The position numbers were made by a program, and so were the translations under genes. Below the pieces are notes generated by a model. The model saw only the letters and a list, made by a program, of their open reading frames with translations. It was not told the origin of the DNA and ran no database searches. Of a DNA stretch of 64,000 bases, positions 23,507 to 33,292 are shown piece by piece (the stretch's first letter is position 1; each line of letters starts with the position of its first letter). The stretch is taken from positions 28,180,986 to 28,244,985 of the forward strand of contig CM073905.1 of assembly GCA_037176705.1 (NCBI GenBank), in the 5' to 3' direction. The stretch is from Molossus alvarezi (lineage: Eukaryota; Chordata; Mammalia; Chiroptera; Molossidae).

Positions 23507-23588
23507 TTAATTTTTTACTTATTGATTTGAGAGAGAGAGAAACATCGATGTGCTGTTCCACTTATTTATGCATTCATTGGTTGATTTT
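23507..23588 (-). mobile_element. Fragment of the 10540-type SINE
   Basis: It contains CACTTATTTATGCATTCATT, the reverse complement of the diagnostic middle of the element at 10540-10743. Only the tail half is present. Confidence 0.7.
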
Positions 23589-23738
23589 TTTTTTATCCTC
23601 ATCAGAGGACATTTTTCCATTTTTTGTTCAGATAGAGTGGGAGGGAGGGGGAGAGAGAGAGAGAGAGAGAGAAACATCGACATGAAAGGGACACATTGAG
23701 TGGCTGCCACCTGCATGACTCAACCAGGGCCGGGAATA
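23589..23738 (-). mobile_element. 5'-truncated young VES SINE
   Basis: Tail and body are present; the copy stops at CAGGGCCGGGA and lacks the tRNA-like head. It lies against the fragment to its left. Confidence 0.8.
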
Positions 23739-23875
23739 AAGTGCAAAAGACACCCTCTCTTTGTGCCTCAGTCTCCTCATCTGTAAAATGGGGGTCCTAG
23801 TAGCCCCTTCTTCAAAGTGTTGAGGAGAATAAGGATCCACCTGGGCCACAGGGTGACACTCAATGTAAGTCACGT
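23738..23875 (+). repeat. MIR-type SINE
   Basis: It contains 'gtgcctcagtctcctcatct', 'gtaaaatgggggtcc' and 'ttgaggagaataaggatcc', the conserved MIR centre and 3' part. Confidence 0.65.
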
Positions 23876-24549
23876 GGGGATGCTGAAGGTGGGGATTACG
23901 GTCATGGCCTCCCAGCTCTCCACCCGCACGCCACGGTACCCAGGACCTGCTCCTTACTCTCGGTGACTAGTCTCACAACTCAATTTTCTTTTTTGAGCCT
24001 CAGTTTCCCTGTGTGTTAAGTGAGTGGGTCTGGCATGATGATTTCAGGGACCCATTCTACCTTCTAATTCCAAGAGTGGCTTTGGGGTGTGTCCCTCACT
24101 CCTGCCACCCCAGCCTCTGGCCTTTCTCCAGGACCCATCCAGCGACATGAGCACTGTCCCGATGAGAGAGGGTTGGAGACATGGGAGACATCCCTACAGG
24201 GACATGGTGAGCGGTGAAGTTTTTCTCAGCCACAAATGCTCTTAAAATTCAACAGAGGAGTCTGGGAACATTCAAGGTGCTTGCTCAACAAGGATCGTAT
24301 TTAATTTTCAGGAACCGGTCCTGGCACACTGTCCAGGTTGTGTGACAAATCTCTCCCACAGAGGCACAGTCCTCCAGCTCGTGTCCCCACACCACCGACT
24401 GTGCAGGCGCTCAGACTCATGCTCCCCAGCCAGAGTTTCACTCACTCATATGCTATGCATTTATCAAGCACCTGCTGTATACCAGTCAGTACGACAGAGG
24501 TTGGCCACACAGCAGGGATGGCCAGGCAGGATGCTCCTTTCTATTTTTT

Positions 24550-24738
24550 ATTTAAAAACATTTTTTTTCTTTATTGATTTTTTTTAGAGAGAGGAAAGGA
24601 GAGGGAGAGAGAGACAGAAACATTGATGAGAGAGAACACTGATTGGCTGCCTCCACACTGGGGATTGGGCCCACAACCCGGGCATGTGCCATGACCGGGA
24701 ATCGAACCGGCGACCTCTTGGTGCGTGGGTGGATGCTC
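24550..24738 (-). mobile_element. VES SINE lacking its head end
   Basis: Minus-strand copy of the 'aacactgattggctgcc' subfamily. The sequence stops at GATGCTCAA, about 25 bases short of the normal head end. Confidence 0.8.
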
Positions 24739-24747
24739 AAGGATTCT

Positions 24748-24992
24748 GTCTTTTTTTTTTTTTTTCAGATAGAGTGGGAGGGAGAGAGAGGAGGAGAGAG
24801 AGAGAGAGAAAGAGAGAAAGAGAGAGAGAAACAGAGTCGTGAAAGGGATACATAGAGTGGTTGCCACCCGCATGACCCAACCAGGGCCAGGGACAAACTG
24901 CAACCGAGGTACGTGCCCTTAGCAGGAATCGAACCCGGGTCTCTCAGGACCGCAGGCTGATACTCCAACCACTGAGCCAAACCGGCCAGGGC
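24748..24992 (-). mobile_element. Young VES SINE
   Basis: Minus-strand full-length copy with an expanded GA-rich body. Duplicates AAGGATTCT flank it at 24739 and 24993. Confidence 0.88.
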
Positions 24993-25084
24993 AAGGATTC
25001 TCATTTTTAAAAGCCATTCCTTTAACACATCAATGCATACTATGGAAGAAACACAGTGTCCTGAGGCCAGGAGACCAGACCTAC

Positions 25085-25290
25085 TCAGAGGGCATCATGG
25101 AGGGCTTCTCAGAGGAAGAGGCATTTACACCAAGATCTGAAGGATAGGAGTTAGAAGGGGGAAGTAGAAACAGTATGATGAAAAGGCCAGCCAGTATGGT
25201 GGGTGAGGTCAACCAGGGGTCCAGAGGCTTGTTCATAGAATGGGCTTCATGCAGAGGGACATGGGGAGCTGAGGAGGCTCAAGGTTAAGC
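25085..25290 (+). repeat. L2-type LINE fragment
   Basis: It contains 'catggagggcttctcagagg', 'aagatctgaaggatagg' and 'aagcagagaagagacctg', which follow the L2 order. Diverged. Confidence 0.45.
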
Positions 25291-26914
25291 AGAGAAGAGA
25301 CCTGCTTTGACATAATCCACCAGTCAGTCACCTTGAACTTGGGAATTTAGAAAGTGGAGCCGCTCTGCCATCCAGGGACAGCCAGGGGTGTCATGTCCAG
25401 GAAGGGCATGGGGAATGCAGGGCTGGCTCCGTGCCCATCTTGTGGACCGCACCCACATCTGACAGCCCAGTAGGATAGGACCCTGACTCACTACCAGGCC
25501 ATAAGAGTCCTCTGCCCGACACCGCTAAGCCTGTTTCCCTCTCTGAAAAGTTTATCAATGGGAACGTGTCCTGGTGACTGGAAAACTACTTCAGCAATAA
25601 GACCCTTTATTTTATCTTCTAAAATGGAACCCCACCATATGTTTATACCATGTTTTCTTTATCTATTCACAATTCTGTACCAGACACTTAAACTTTTGTT
25701 AAGGGTAGACCTCAAGTTATGTAATTTTTTCCATTAAAAGATTTTTTTGTGTGTGTGGTGGTGTGGGGTGAAAAAAATTGTTTTTTAATCTTAAAAGGCA
25801 AAAGGAGAAAAAAGGAAGTCCAAGCTATGGGGTAGGGGCCTACAGGGTGGGTTAATCTCATATTGTCATCACCGCCATGTACCAAACTCTTCTCTCCTCC
25901 TGGCCCGTGACGGTCTCGGAAAGCGGCGCCAGGTGGCTTTCTCCTGGTGTGATGACAGCTGCAGAACCATGGGTCTCCCGCAAATGTGACAACACCCTCA
26001 AAACCATCTCCCCAGCAGTTCACTGGGCAGAACTGGGCCTCGAGCACACTCCCAGCCCGATCAAGGGCGTGGGTCCACCACAGCAGGCGTAGACAAATCG
26101 GATTTAACCCCGAGCCACGTAAAGGGTCAATACCCTTCCAGTCAGGGTGGGGCCGAGCACAGGAGTTGGGGGGAATGGCTATGAGTTTAGCAGCGGGCAG
26201 TGTGCAAATCAGCCCGAATTTCCCAGCCCCTTCCTTAGGAGGGCAGGGACTGCGCGCAGCCTCACTGAGGCAGGTGCTATGCAGAAAACCGTGCGTTTCA
26301 GGGCAATTATGACACCAGCAGTAACCACTGATCAGGTCCGGATGATGCGCCCGGCGCTGGGTTAAGTCAACTGTTAAAAACAAACGGGCACTGTGATCCC
26401 CATTTTACAGATGGAAGAACAAAAGCTCCGAGAGGTGAATATTTTGGAGCCAGATGGAGGCTCCTTCCTTCCTAGCAGGCTGGCCGTGAAAACTAACATG
26501 TACTCCCAAAAGCATTAGTGCCATTCCATCAAATAAATGTATTCCAGCAGATAGAAGTAGGATGAGCTGAGGGCTCTGAATGGAAGTTTCTAGAACAGAA
26601 TTCCATTTTCCAGCTTCCTCTGCACATAGGAGCAGGCCTGTTGGAATAGGTCTGGGGTTAGCTCACCTGGTTCACAGGAGAGGCACCAATGGAGGTGTAG
26701 TGGGAGGTCCCGGACACACACCTGAAGAAGGCAGGCTTACCTGTACAGCTCACTCAGGGCAGTGACCTCCACGCTGGGAGGGATGAGGCGCAGGTCACAG
26801 GCCAGGAGTGCCTGGAAGGATGCCCCAGCCTCCAGGTGAAAAAAACAACAACAAATAAAATTGAATGACAATAACAAAGTTAATGATGATGAAGGGCGTG
26901 TCCCCCTTTCCTCC

Positions 26915-27580
26915 TGTGGTAGGTGGAAAAATGACCTCCAAACAGGTCCAAGTCCTAATACAGGACCCCGTGAATATGTTGGTTACCCTACATGCCAAAA
27001 GGGATTTTGCAGATATGATTAAGGTTAAAAAGCTTGAGATGGCCCTGGCCAGTTTGGCTCAGCAGTTAGAGTGTCGGCCTGTGGTCCGGAGAGACCCGGG
27101 TTCGGTTCCCGCTAAGGGCACGTACTTCGGTTGCAGTTTGTCCCCGGCCCTGGTTGGTCGTGCGGGTGGCAGCCACTCGATGTGTCCCTTCACGTCGATG
27201 TTTCTCTCTCTCTCTCCCTTCCTCTCTCTCCCTCCCACTCTATCTGTACAAAAAATGGAAAAATATCCTCGGGTGAGGATAAAAAAAAAAAAAAAAAAAA
27301 AAGCTTGAGATGGGGAGGCTATCCTGAATCATCCAGGTGGGTACTGAATCCTTCCTTAAAAGTGAAGAAGCTTTCCCAGGGGTGGTCCAAGAAGATGGGA
27401 CTGGGGAAGAGCGGGAGGAGAATGCTGGGCTTCTGGCTTGGAAGATGGAGGAAGGAGTCAAGGAATGTGGCAGACTTGAGAAGCCCAAAAGGCAAAGAAA
27501 CCTATTCTTCCTGAGGGCCTCTAGAAAGGAATGCAGCCCGGCTGACACCTTGAACTCAACCCTGTGAGACCCCAGTGAGA
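26915..27580 (+). mobile_element. MLT1-type LTR, interrupted by a young SINE
   Basis: It has 'ggaaaaatgacctccaaaca', 'ccaaaagggattttgcag', 'gattaaggtta', and after the SINE 'ctatcctgaatcatccagg' and 'gcagcccggctgacacc'. It is a solitary old MaLR LTR on the plus strand without internal genes. Confidence 0.6.
27043..27299 (+). mobile_element. Young VES SINE inside the LTR
   Basis: Full-length plus-strand copy with a pure A tail of about 20. Duplicates of AAAAAGCTTGAGATGG flank it. Confidence 0.92.
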
Positions 27581-27725
27581 CTTCTGTCCTAGGGAAGTAT
27601 GTAATGTACACTGTATTTTAAAACATGGGAAACTGGATACAAAGTATAAGGGAACTCTCTCTACTACCTTTGCAATATTTTCTGTACATCTACAAGCTAT
27701 TCTGAAATTTAAAGTTTTTTTTTAA
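27580..27725 (+). repeat. Old L1-type 3' end fragment
   Basis: 'gggaactctctctactacc' and 'gcaatattttctgtacatc' followed by 'tattctgaaatttaaag' match the 3' terminus of old L1 elements. Confidence 0.55.
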
Positions 27726-27729
27726 AAAT

Positions 27730-27850
27730 ACAGATGCCCAGGCCCCATCCCTAACCATTTATTTAAATCAGAAGTTCTGTCTCAGGGATCAAGCATCAAG
27801 ATTTCAAAATTCTCTAGGTGATTCAGACCTGAAGCCAGGGTTGAGAGCCA
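27730..27850 (-). mobile_element. MER5A-like DNA element
   Basis: It reads 'gatgcccaggccccatccc', 'aaatcagaagttctgtctc', 'gtgattcagacctgaagcc' and 'gggttgagagccacc', an old hAT-Charlie element. Confidence 0.65.
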
Positions 27851-28578
27851 CCCACCCATGCATTGAAAGCACCTCATAAAATATAAAGCATGAGGGAAAT
27901 GCAGGTTGTTATGATTAATCAACCACGGCATTGTGTTGTTGTTGTTTTTCAATTACACAGGTAACGGTGTAAAAAAAACAGTGACCATTGTAAAAAACCC
28001 AAAGAGAAATAAAAATGAAAAGCACCCCTAATCCTATCCCCCAGTGAAACCCACGGGTTTTTTGTAACTGCCCTTTCACACTTTTTTCTTTCTCATGGAA
28101 TACCTAAAAGTATTACTATTCCGCTTGTTGTTATTATTAAAACACAAAACTGGGGCTCTGAGAGGCAGCCCTATAGCCCCAGGGTCTTTGAGCTCATCTG
28201 TCTACTTCTGCATCCTTTATCTTCAAGGGCGGGCGAGCCCCGCCCAGGTGAGAAGTTGGAGCGGCTGATGTTGAAATGCTTGAAAACGCAGCATACATAC
28301 CTGTGCCTTGGCAATGCCACCTGCTAATTAAGTGAGGACATGGCACGGCCTCCAGCGCTGTCACATTTCAGCTAATGGGGAGCTGCTTCTGTGTCATCTC
28401 CCCATTCCTGTTTTCTCTCCCATGCTAGGACACCGCAGGACAAGCTCTTCATAACTGGCCCAGGGCCCAGGGTGTGCAGCATCCACCTGGACGGTTTCCT
28501 GCCAGGGTTTCTCCGTCAGCTTCCTGTGGGCAACAGTCATCAGCCTGTCACTAATATATTTAATATTGCTGAACTCTT

Positions 28579-28654
28579 TCTTTTTTTTTTTGGTATCCCT
28601 CACCCAAGGATACTTTTTCCATTGATTTTTTAAGAGAGAGTGGAAGGAAAGACA

Positions 28655-28702
<48 letters not shown>

Positions 28703-28846
28703 TCAATGTTAGAGAGATACATACATGCCCAACTGTGCTGGGGATTGAACCTGCAACCCAGGTACGTGCCCTTGACTGGGAATCGAACCAGCGACCCTTC
28801 GGTGGGAGGGCCAACACTTTAACCACTGAACCACACCAGCCAGGGT
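28579..28846 (-). mobile_element. VES SINE with (GA)n expansion
   Basis: Minus-strand copy; the body contains about twenty GA units at 28656-28697. The head ends ACCACACCAGCCAGGG. Confidence 0.85.
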
Positions 28847-28992
28847 TCATTATCTTTTAAATGAAATAGTTGGTACATAAAACAATACTTATAGCACATG
28901 TGAGTTATAAAATACACTAGTAGACTGAACACCTTTGAACCTACAACCAATCTAAAACAATAGAAAGTTACCAGTAACTTGTATCTACTTAC

Positions 28993-29385
28993 ACCAGTGG
29001 TTCCCCCAGCTAGTTGCACATTGAATGCACCTGGGAGCTTAGGTAACCACTGATCCCCTCCAAGAACCTGATGGGACGTGCTTGGAGCTTGGTCTGGGCA
29101 TCTGGATTTTATTTTTTTTAAATGTTTTTATTGATTTTTTTAGAGAGAGGGGAAGGGAGTGAGAGAAACATCCGTTGACTGCCTCCTGCACGCCCCCTAC
29201 TGGGAATGGAGCCGCAGCCCAGGCATGTGCCCTGACCCGGAATGGAACCGGACCTCTCAGTCCATGGGACTACCTCAATCCACTAAGCCACACCAGCCCC
29301 AGGGTTGTGGTTTATTTTAGGGTGTTTTTTTTTTTTTTTTTTAAGGCATCTGCATTTTTAAGACCTCCCCAGGTGATTTTCATGT
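28993..29385 (+). mobile_element. MER5A-like DNA element, split by a SINE
   Basis: The left part has 'ccagtggttcccccagctag', 'gcacctgggagctta' and 'ttggtctgggcatctgg'; the right part has 'ggcatctgcatttttaagac' and 'ccccaggtgattttcatg'. The repeated GGCATCTG.ATTTT is the target-site duplication of the insertion. Confidence 0.65.
29109..29304 (-). mobile_element. VES SINE inside MER5A
   Basis: Minus-strand copy, moderately diverged, head end CACACCAGCCCCAGGG. About 40 T-rich bases separate it from the right-hand target-site duplicate. Confidence 0.8.
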
Positions 29386-29639
29386 GTAGTCAGGCTTATG
29401 TCCTCTTTCCCTATTGTATCCTCCCGATTTTCCCAACCCTCACTTTTATCCCCCTAGGAAACTACCCTGAATTTTGGGCAGTGAATTCAGGATTCTTTTA
29501 CCCTTCCTTGTTTCCAGGACGAGCGACGTTTGCGATTGCTCTCCCGCCCACCACGAGGCGGCGCCAGAGAAAAAACACAGCCTCCTCTGTCTGCAGTGCT
29601 GGAGGCCGCTTGGCCCTCGGGGCGCTCCGTCGCCGGTCC

Positions 29640-29653
29640 GTCGCCCGGGCAAC
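29640..29653 (+). promoter_or_regulatory. RFX X-box (GTCGCC-CG-GGCAAC)
   Basis: The two halves fit the X-box form GTNRCC, a spacer of 0-3, and RGYAAC, with a two-base spacer and no mismatch. RFX factors use this motif to drive genes for cilia and centrioles, and TCHP acts at the mother centriole to hold back cilium assembly. The match is seen; its use is inferred. Confidence 0.6.
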
Positions 29654-29752
29654 GAGCGGGGAAACGGCCGGCTTGGGGATTAGCGGGTTTAGTTGGGGCA
29701 GGCGGGAGCGCGGGCCTGGGGACTCTTCGGAAACTCCGGGGCGCAGAGAGAC
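29650..29752 (+). other. TCHP: Probable TCHP exon 1 (5' UTR)
   Basis: The exon end is placed at a strong donor, GAC|GTGAGTCGG, at 29753. Joined to the coding exon at 31308 it gives GAGACATGG, with a purine at -3 and G at +4, a good initiation context. The left boundary is a guess, because the start site is not visible. Confidence 0.5.
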
Positions 29753-30344
29753 GTGAGTCGGAGCTTGGGCTCGGCCGGGAGCCGGCGTGGGGGGTCTGGA
29801 CCCGCAGAGTCCGGCTGCAGTGGCCTCGCGCTGGCGGGCACCACGGCGGCGTCCGGGACGCGAGCGCAGGGCGCCCGGGGGTCGGCTCCCCGCGCTCATT
29901 CTGCTCCCTCCGCGCATTGGCCCCAGCACTTTCTTCTGTGACCCTTTCGTCATCTGTGTCTGTTGAGGCCGAGAGAGGCATGCGACTGGTTCAGGGAAGC
30001 AGCCCAGCTTGGGGGTGGCTGGTCCGGAACCGGAACTTTCCTGCCTGGCGCCAAGATTTATCCATCGGCCGCATACAAGGGCAGAGAGAAAACCTGACCA
30101 GCCCAGTCTCAAGACGGAGGCTATACATGGGCAGCCGCAGGCGAGACTTGGCCCCTAGGTGCAGATTATTCCCCTCGGGTATAGAGGAATCGGAATTTGA
30201 GACGTGGCGCGGACCCAGGCCTTTTTGCTTGCTCAGCAGACTTTCCTTAAGCATTATGGTAGCCAAGCACCTTGAGACGCGCACATGGGGGCAGCTGTTG
30301 GGTAAGGGAAAAGGTATCCGAGTGAGACTGCTCTCTGCTTTCAA

Positions 30345-30700
30345 GTCTCCATTTGAGTCCCCAGACTGCTCTGTGACCCTGTCTCTGACCCTGTCGCAGT
30401 GTCTCCATCTGTAGGATGATGGGATCTGTCCCCCAGAACACTTCCACATGTGACACCTGGGCCAGGCCCCTCCCTGGGGGCTGACAAAGCCAGGGTATGT
30501 TGGTCCCAGCAGGCAGCCTCTTGCCCTGGTCTCAGATGGGCAGAAATTAGGATCCCAGCTCTTTTATTTCCTCTTCCTTGCTTTGTGATCGTGGGCAAGT
30601 CGCTTTCCCTCTGTGAACTTAAGTTTCTTCCCCTTCTAAATAATGGGGGGATAGTAATGAAAAAGGTCACCTATATCAAGAGCATAGACACGTTCCTTAA
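30345..30700 (+). repeat. MIR-type SINE fragments in TCHP intron 1
   Basis: Two MIR-like segments: around 30360-30425 ('gcagtgtctccatctgtagg') and 30570-30690 ('gatcgtgggcaagtcgcttt', 'ctaaataatggggggatag'). Confidence 0.55.
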
Positions 30701-30855
30701 ATTATTCGTCACTTTATGCAGGGCATTGCTAGGACTGCTTCCCTGTCTCTGACTACAGTGTTCTTGATGATGTCTGCCACAGCTGGGTGCAGTTCAGGCT
30801 TATGTAAATCTATGATTTGCAGCCCCGATGGCAAGTCATTAAAAAATGCTGATGC

Positions 30856-31116
30856 TGCCCTGGCCAGTTTGACTCAGCGGTTAGAGCGTCGGCCTGCGGT
30901 CCTGAGAGACCCGGGTTCGGTTCCCGCTAAGGGGACGTACCTTGGTTGCAGTTTGTCCCCGGCCCTGGTTGGTCGTGTGGGTGGCGGCCACTCGATGTGT
31001 CCCTTTCACATCGATGTTTCTCTCTCTCTCTCTCTCTCTCTGTTCCTCTCTCTCCCTCCCGCTCTACCTGAACAAAGAATGGAAAAATGTCCTCGGGTGA
31101 GGATAAAAAAAAAAAA
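30856..31116 (+). mobile_element. Young VES SINE in TCHP intron 1
   Basis: Full-length plus-strand copy with a long CT run and a pure A tail. Duplicates AAAAAATGCTGATGC flank it. Confidence 0.92.
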
Positions 31117-31124
31117 AAAAAATG

Positions 31125-31195
31125 CTGATGCCGGGAGCCTACACCAAGACTTTTGGGGTTTAATTGGTCTGGAGTGGGGCCTAGGCTCCATCATG
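31125..31195 (+). repeat. MER5A-like fragment
   Basis: 'gggtttaattggtctggagt' followed by 'ggggcctaggctc' matches the MER5A interior. Confidence 0.45.
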
Positions 31196-31307
31196 TGATT
31201 CCAGTGTGCAGCAAGGGGTGAGGATCACTCACTAAAGGGATGAGGCCGAGCTTGAGAGGGTTCCTAGGGCGGCAGCAAGCTCATTTTTCTACCACTGCTG
31301 TCCTTAG

Positions 31308-31501
31308 ATGGCACTCCCCACGCTGCCCTCCTACTGGTGTAGTCGGAGGCTCCTGGATCAGCGGGTAGCACAACAGCGACACCGAGAACAGGAGGCCCGG
31401 CTTCGGCAGCAGTGGGATGAGAACAGCCACTACTTCAGGATGTCTAACATCTGCAGCTCCAAACAGGCAGAGTGGAGTTCCAAGACCTCCTACCAGCGGA
31501 G
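31308..31501 (+). CDS. TCHP: TCHP coding exon 1 (residues 1-65)
   Basis: The ATG directly follows the acceptor TGTCCTTAG. It encodes [12 protein letters not shown] through [15 protein letters not shown] and ends two bases into the next codon at AG|GTAACT. Confidence 0.95.
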
Positions 31502-33258
31502 GTAACTGCGGTGACGGACAGTGGATGGAGGTGGGCGGTCACTTGCTGGTCAGGGGATGTACCTTTAAGGACCGGGGAGACTATGGCCTGACAGCATATT
31601 TTCTTGAGGGAGTTGCTGGACAGCATTGATTGCCTGGTGATGTTTTTCCAACTGAAAATTGGAAAAAAGATCATCAGCAAAGTAATACATTTGCACTAGA
31701 AAAAAAAAAAAATCCAAAATGTGCTCTGGCCAGTGTGGCTCCGTTGGTTGAGCATTGTCCCATGGACCAAGAGGTCGCTGGTTCGATTCCTGGTCAGGTG
31801 CCCAGTGCCGGGCGTGTAGGTGGAAGCCAGCCAATAGTTCTCTCTCTTCCTCTCCATTCCTCTCTTTCTAAAAATATAAATAAAAACATATTTTTTAAAA
31901 AGAAAAAAAAATGATAAGAAATGTATGTAGAATCTGGAAATTTCCTTGTTAACTCGCGTCCCCAGCCTGATTGCATATCCTCCTATACGTTTTCCTATTT
32001 GTGTTTGTGTATGAATATATACACACACATCCACCCATTTTTATAAAAATACATGTAAAATTATGGAGGTTAAAATCAGAGACTTTGGAGTCAGACAGAA
32101 CTAGATAGAAATCCTTACTATGTCGCTTACTGCTTGAATGAGACTCAGTTTCTTCATCAGTGATGTAGTGCTGAAACAGGACCTGCTCTGTAGGATTTAC
32201 GAGACGAACCATCCATGGTTTTACCTGGTACATGGTAATGGCTCAAGTAATATTTGCTATTAATATTATCATGTGCATATATAAGCGTATTATGTTTTCT
32301 TATTGCAAAAACAAGATTCTGTTATGCATAGTGTTCTGTGACCTGCTCTGTTAACTTGGGCCGGAAGACCCCTTCCCATGTCACCATGTTATACGTACTT
32401 CAGCCTCTTTACCCATAGCAGAGTGCCCCATGTGGCGGTAGCACAACTGATTTATGTTGGGCTCCTCCTCACCCAGCATGCATGCCTACCAGCGTGAGAA
32501 GATGAAGGAGGAGAAGAGGAGGCATCTGGAGGCCAGACGGGAGAGACTCCAGCAGCTTCTGCTAGAGGAGCAGGACCTGCTGGCTAGGGAACTGGAGGAG
32601 CTGAGGCTGAGCATGAACTTGCGGGAGAAAAGAATCCGGGAGCGGCATGGGAATCTCAAGTCAGCCCGGGAAGAGCAAAGGAAACTGGTAAATTCTCACC
32701 GCCCTTAGGAGCATCCCCAGCCTGTCAGTGGTGCTAACGTGGGTCACCCCTGGGCGCTGTGATCTGATGGGGTGGAAAGTAACTCCAGAGACAGCCAGGA
32801 GAGTGCTTACTCTAAGTTGTTCCTTGCTTGTGTGTTTTGCATGAGTCATCTTTGTTCTCCTTGGTCCTTTAAATCATTACATCTCAGTCCCTTTTTTTAA
32901 GTCCAGTTCTGTGGTCCCACAAGGCCTGAGACTGGTGTATTTTATCTTCCAAAGTAGTTGTGTGGAGTGGGGAGCCCAATCTGTGTGTTTTGTTTTTTTT
33001 AATCCTCACTGCAGGATATTTTTCTATTGATTTTCAGATAGAGTGGGAGGGAGGGAGGCAGAGAGAGAGAGAAACATCAATGTGAGAGACACACATTGAT
33101 TAGTTGCCTCCCGCACAACCCCAATCAGGGCTAGGGATTAAACTGCAACCAAGGTACTTGCCCTTGACTGGAACTGAACCCATGACTCTTTGGTCCTTAG
33201 GCCGATGCTCCAACCACTGAGCCATACTGGCCGGGCCCAATCTGTGTTTTTAAGCCTG

Positions 33259-33292
<34 letters not shown>

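Larger units (their letters stand above)
15791..29509. other. Intergenic region between the divergent GLTP and TCHP promoters
   Basis: About 13.7 kb between head-to-head genes. It holds VES SINEs, a long L1-type segment, two MLT1 LTRs, L2 and MIR fragments and MER5A remnants. No coding exon was recognised. Stretches without a recognised repeat include 15800-16320, 16850-17680, 17920-18460, 19880-21450, 22560-23090, 25290-26900 and 27870-28580; of these, 22560-23090 and 28200-28520 look the most like regulatory DNA. Confidence 0.7.
29510..29960 (+). promoter_or_regulatory. TCHP: TCHP promoter, CpG island
   Basis: This is a CpG-dense, repeat-free block in an otherwise CpG-poor region, with no TATA box. 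It contains a good RFX X-box at 29640-29653 and a strong splice donor at 29753. The gene it serves is fixed by the TCHP coding exons 1.6 kb downstream. The exact start site is not visible; the interval 29560-29700 is most likely. Confidence 0.75.

Noticed and set aside
25712..26383. 223-codon minus-strand frame
   Set aside because: Cys- and Pro-rich mixture without family resemblance, no splice or promoter signals seen. A protein search would settle it; a hit to any mammalian protein would overturn the rejection.
21455..27580. Solitary LTRs as possible provirus
   Set aside because: Both are old MLT1-type LTRs in opposite orientation, with no gag/pol/env-like frames between them.
28656..28697. 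GA run as an independent microsatellite
   Set aside because: It is the expanded purine block of a SINE at 28579-28846.
29530..30414. 294-codon plus-strand frame over the TCHP CpG island
   Set aside because: It crosses the exon 1 donor into the intron, has GC-rich composition, no known domain, and TCHP starts at its own ATG in the next exon.
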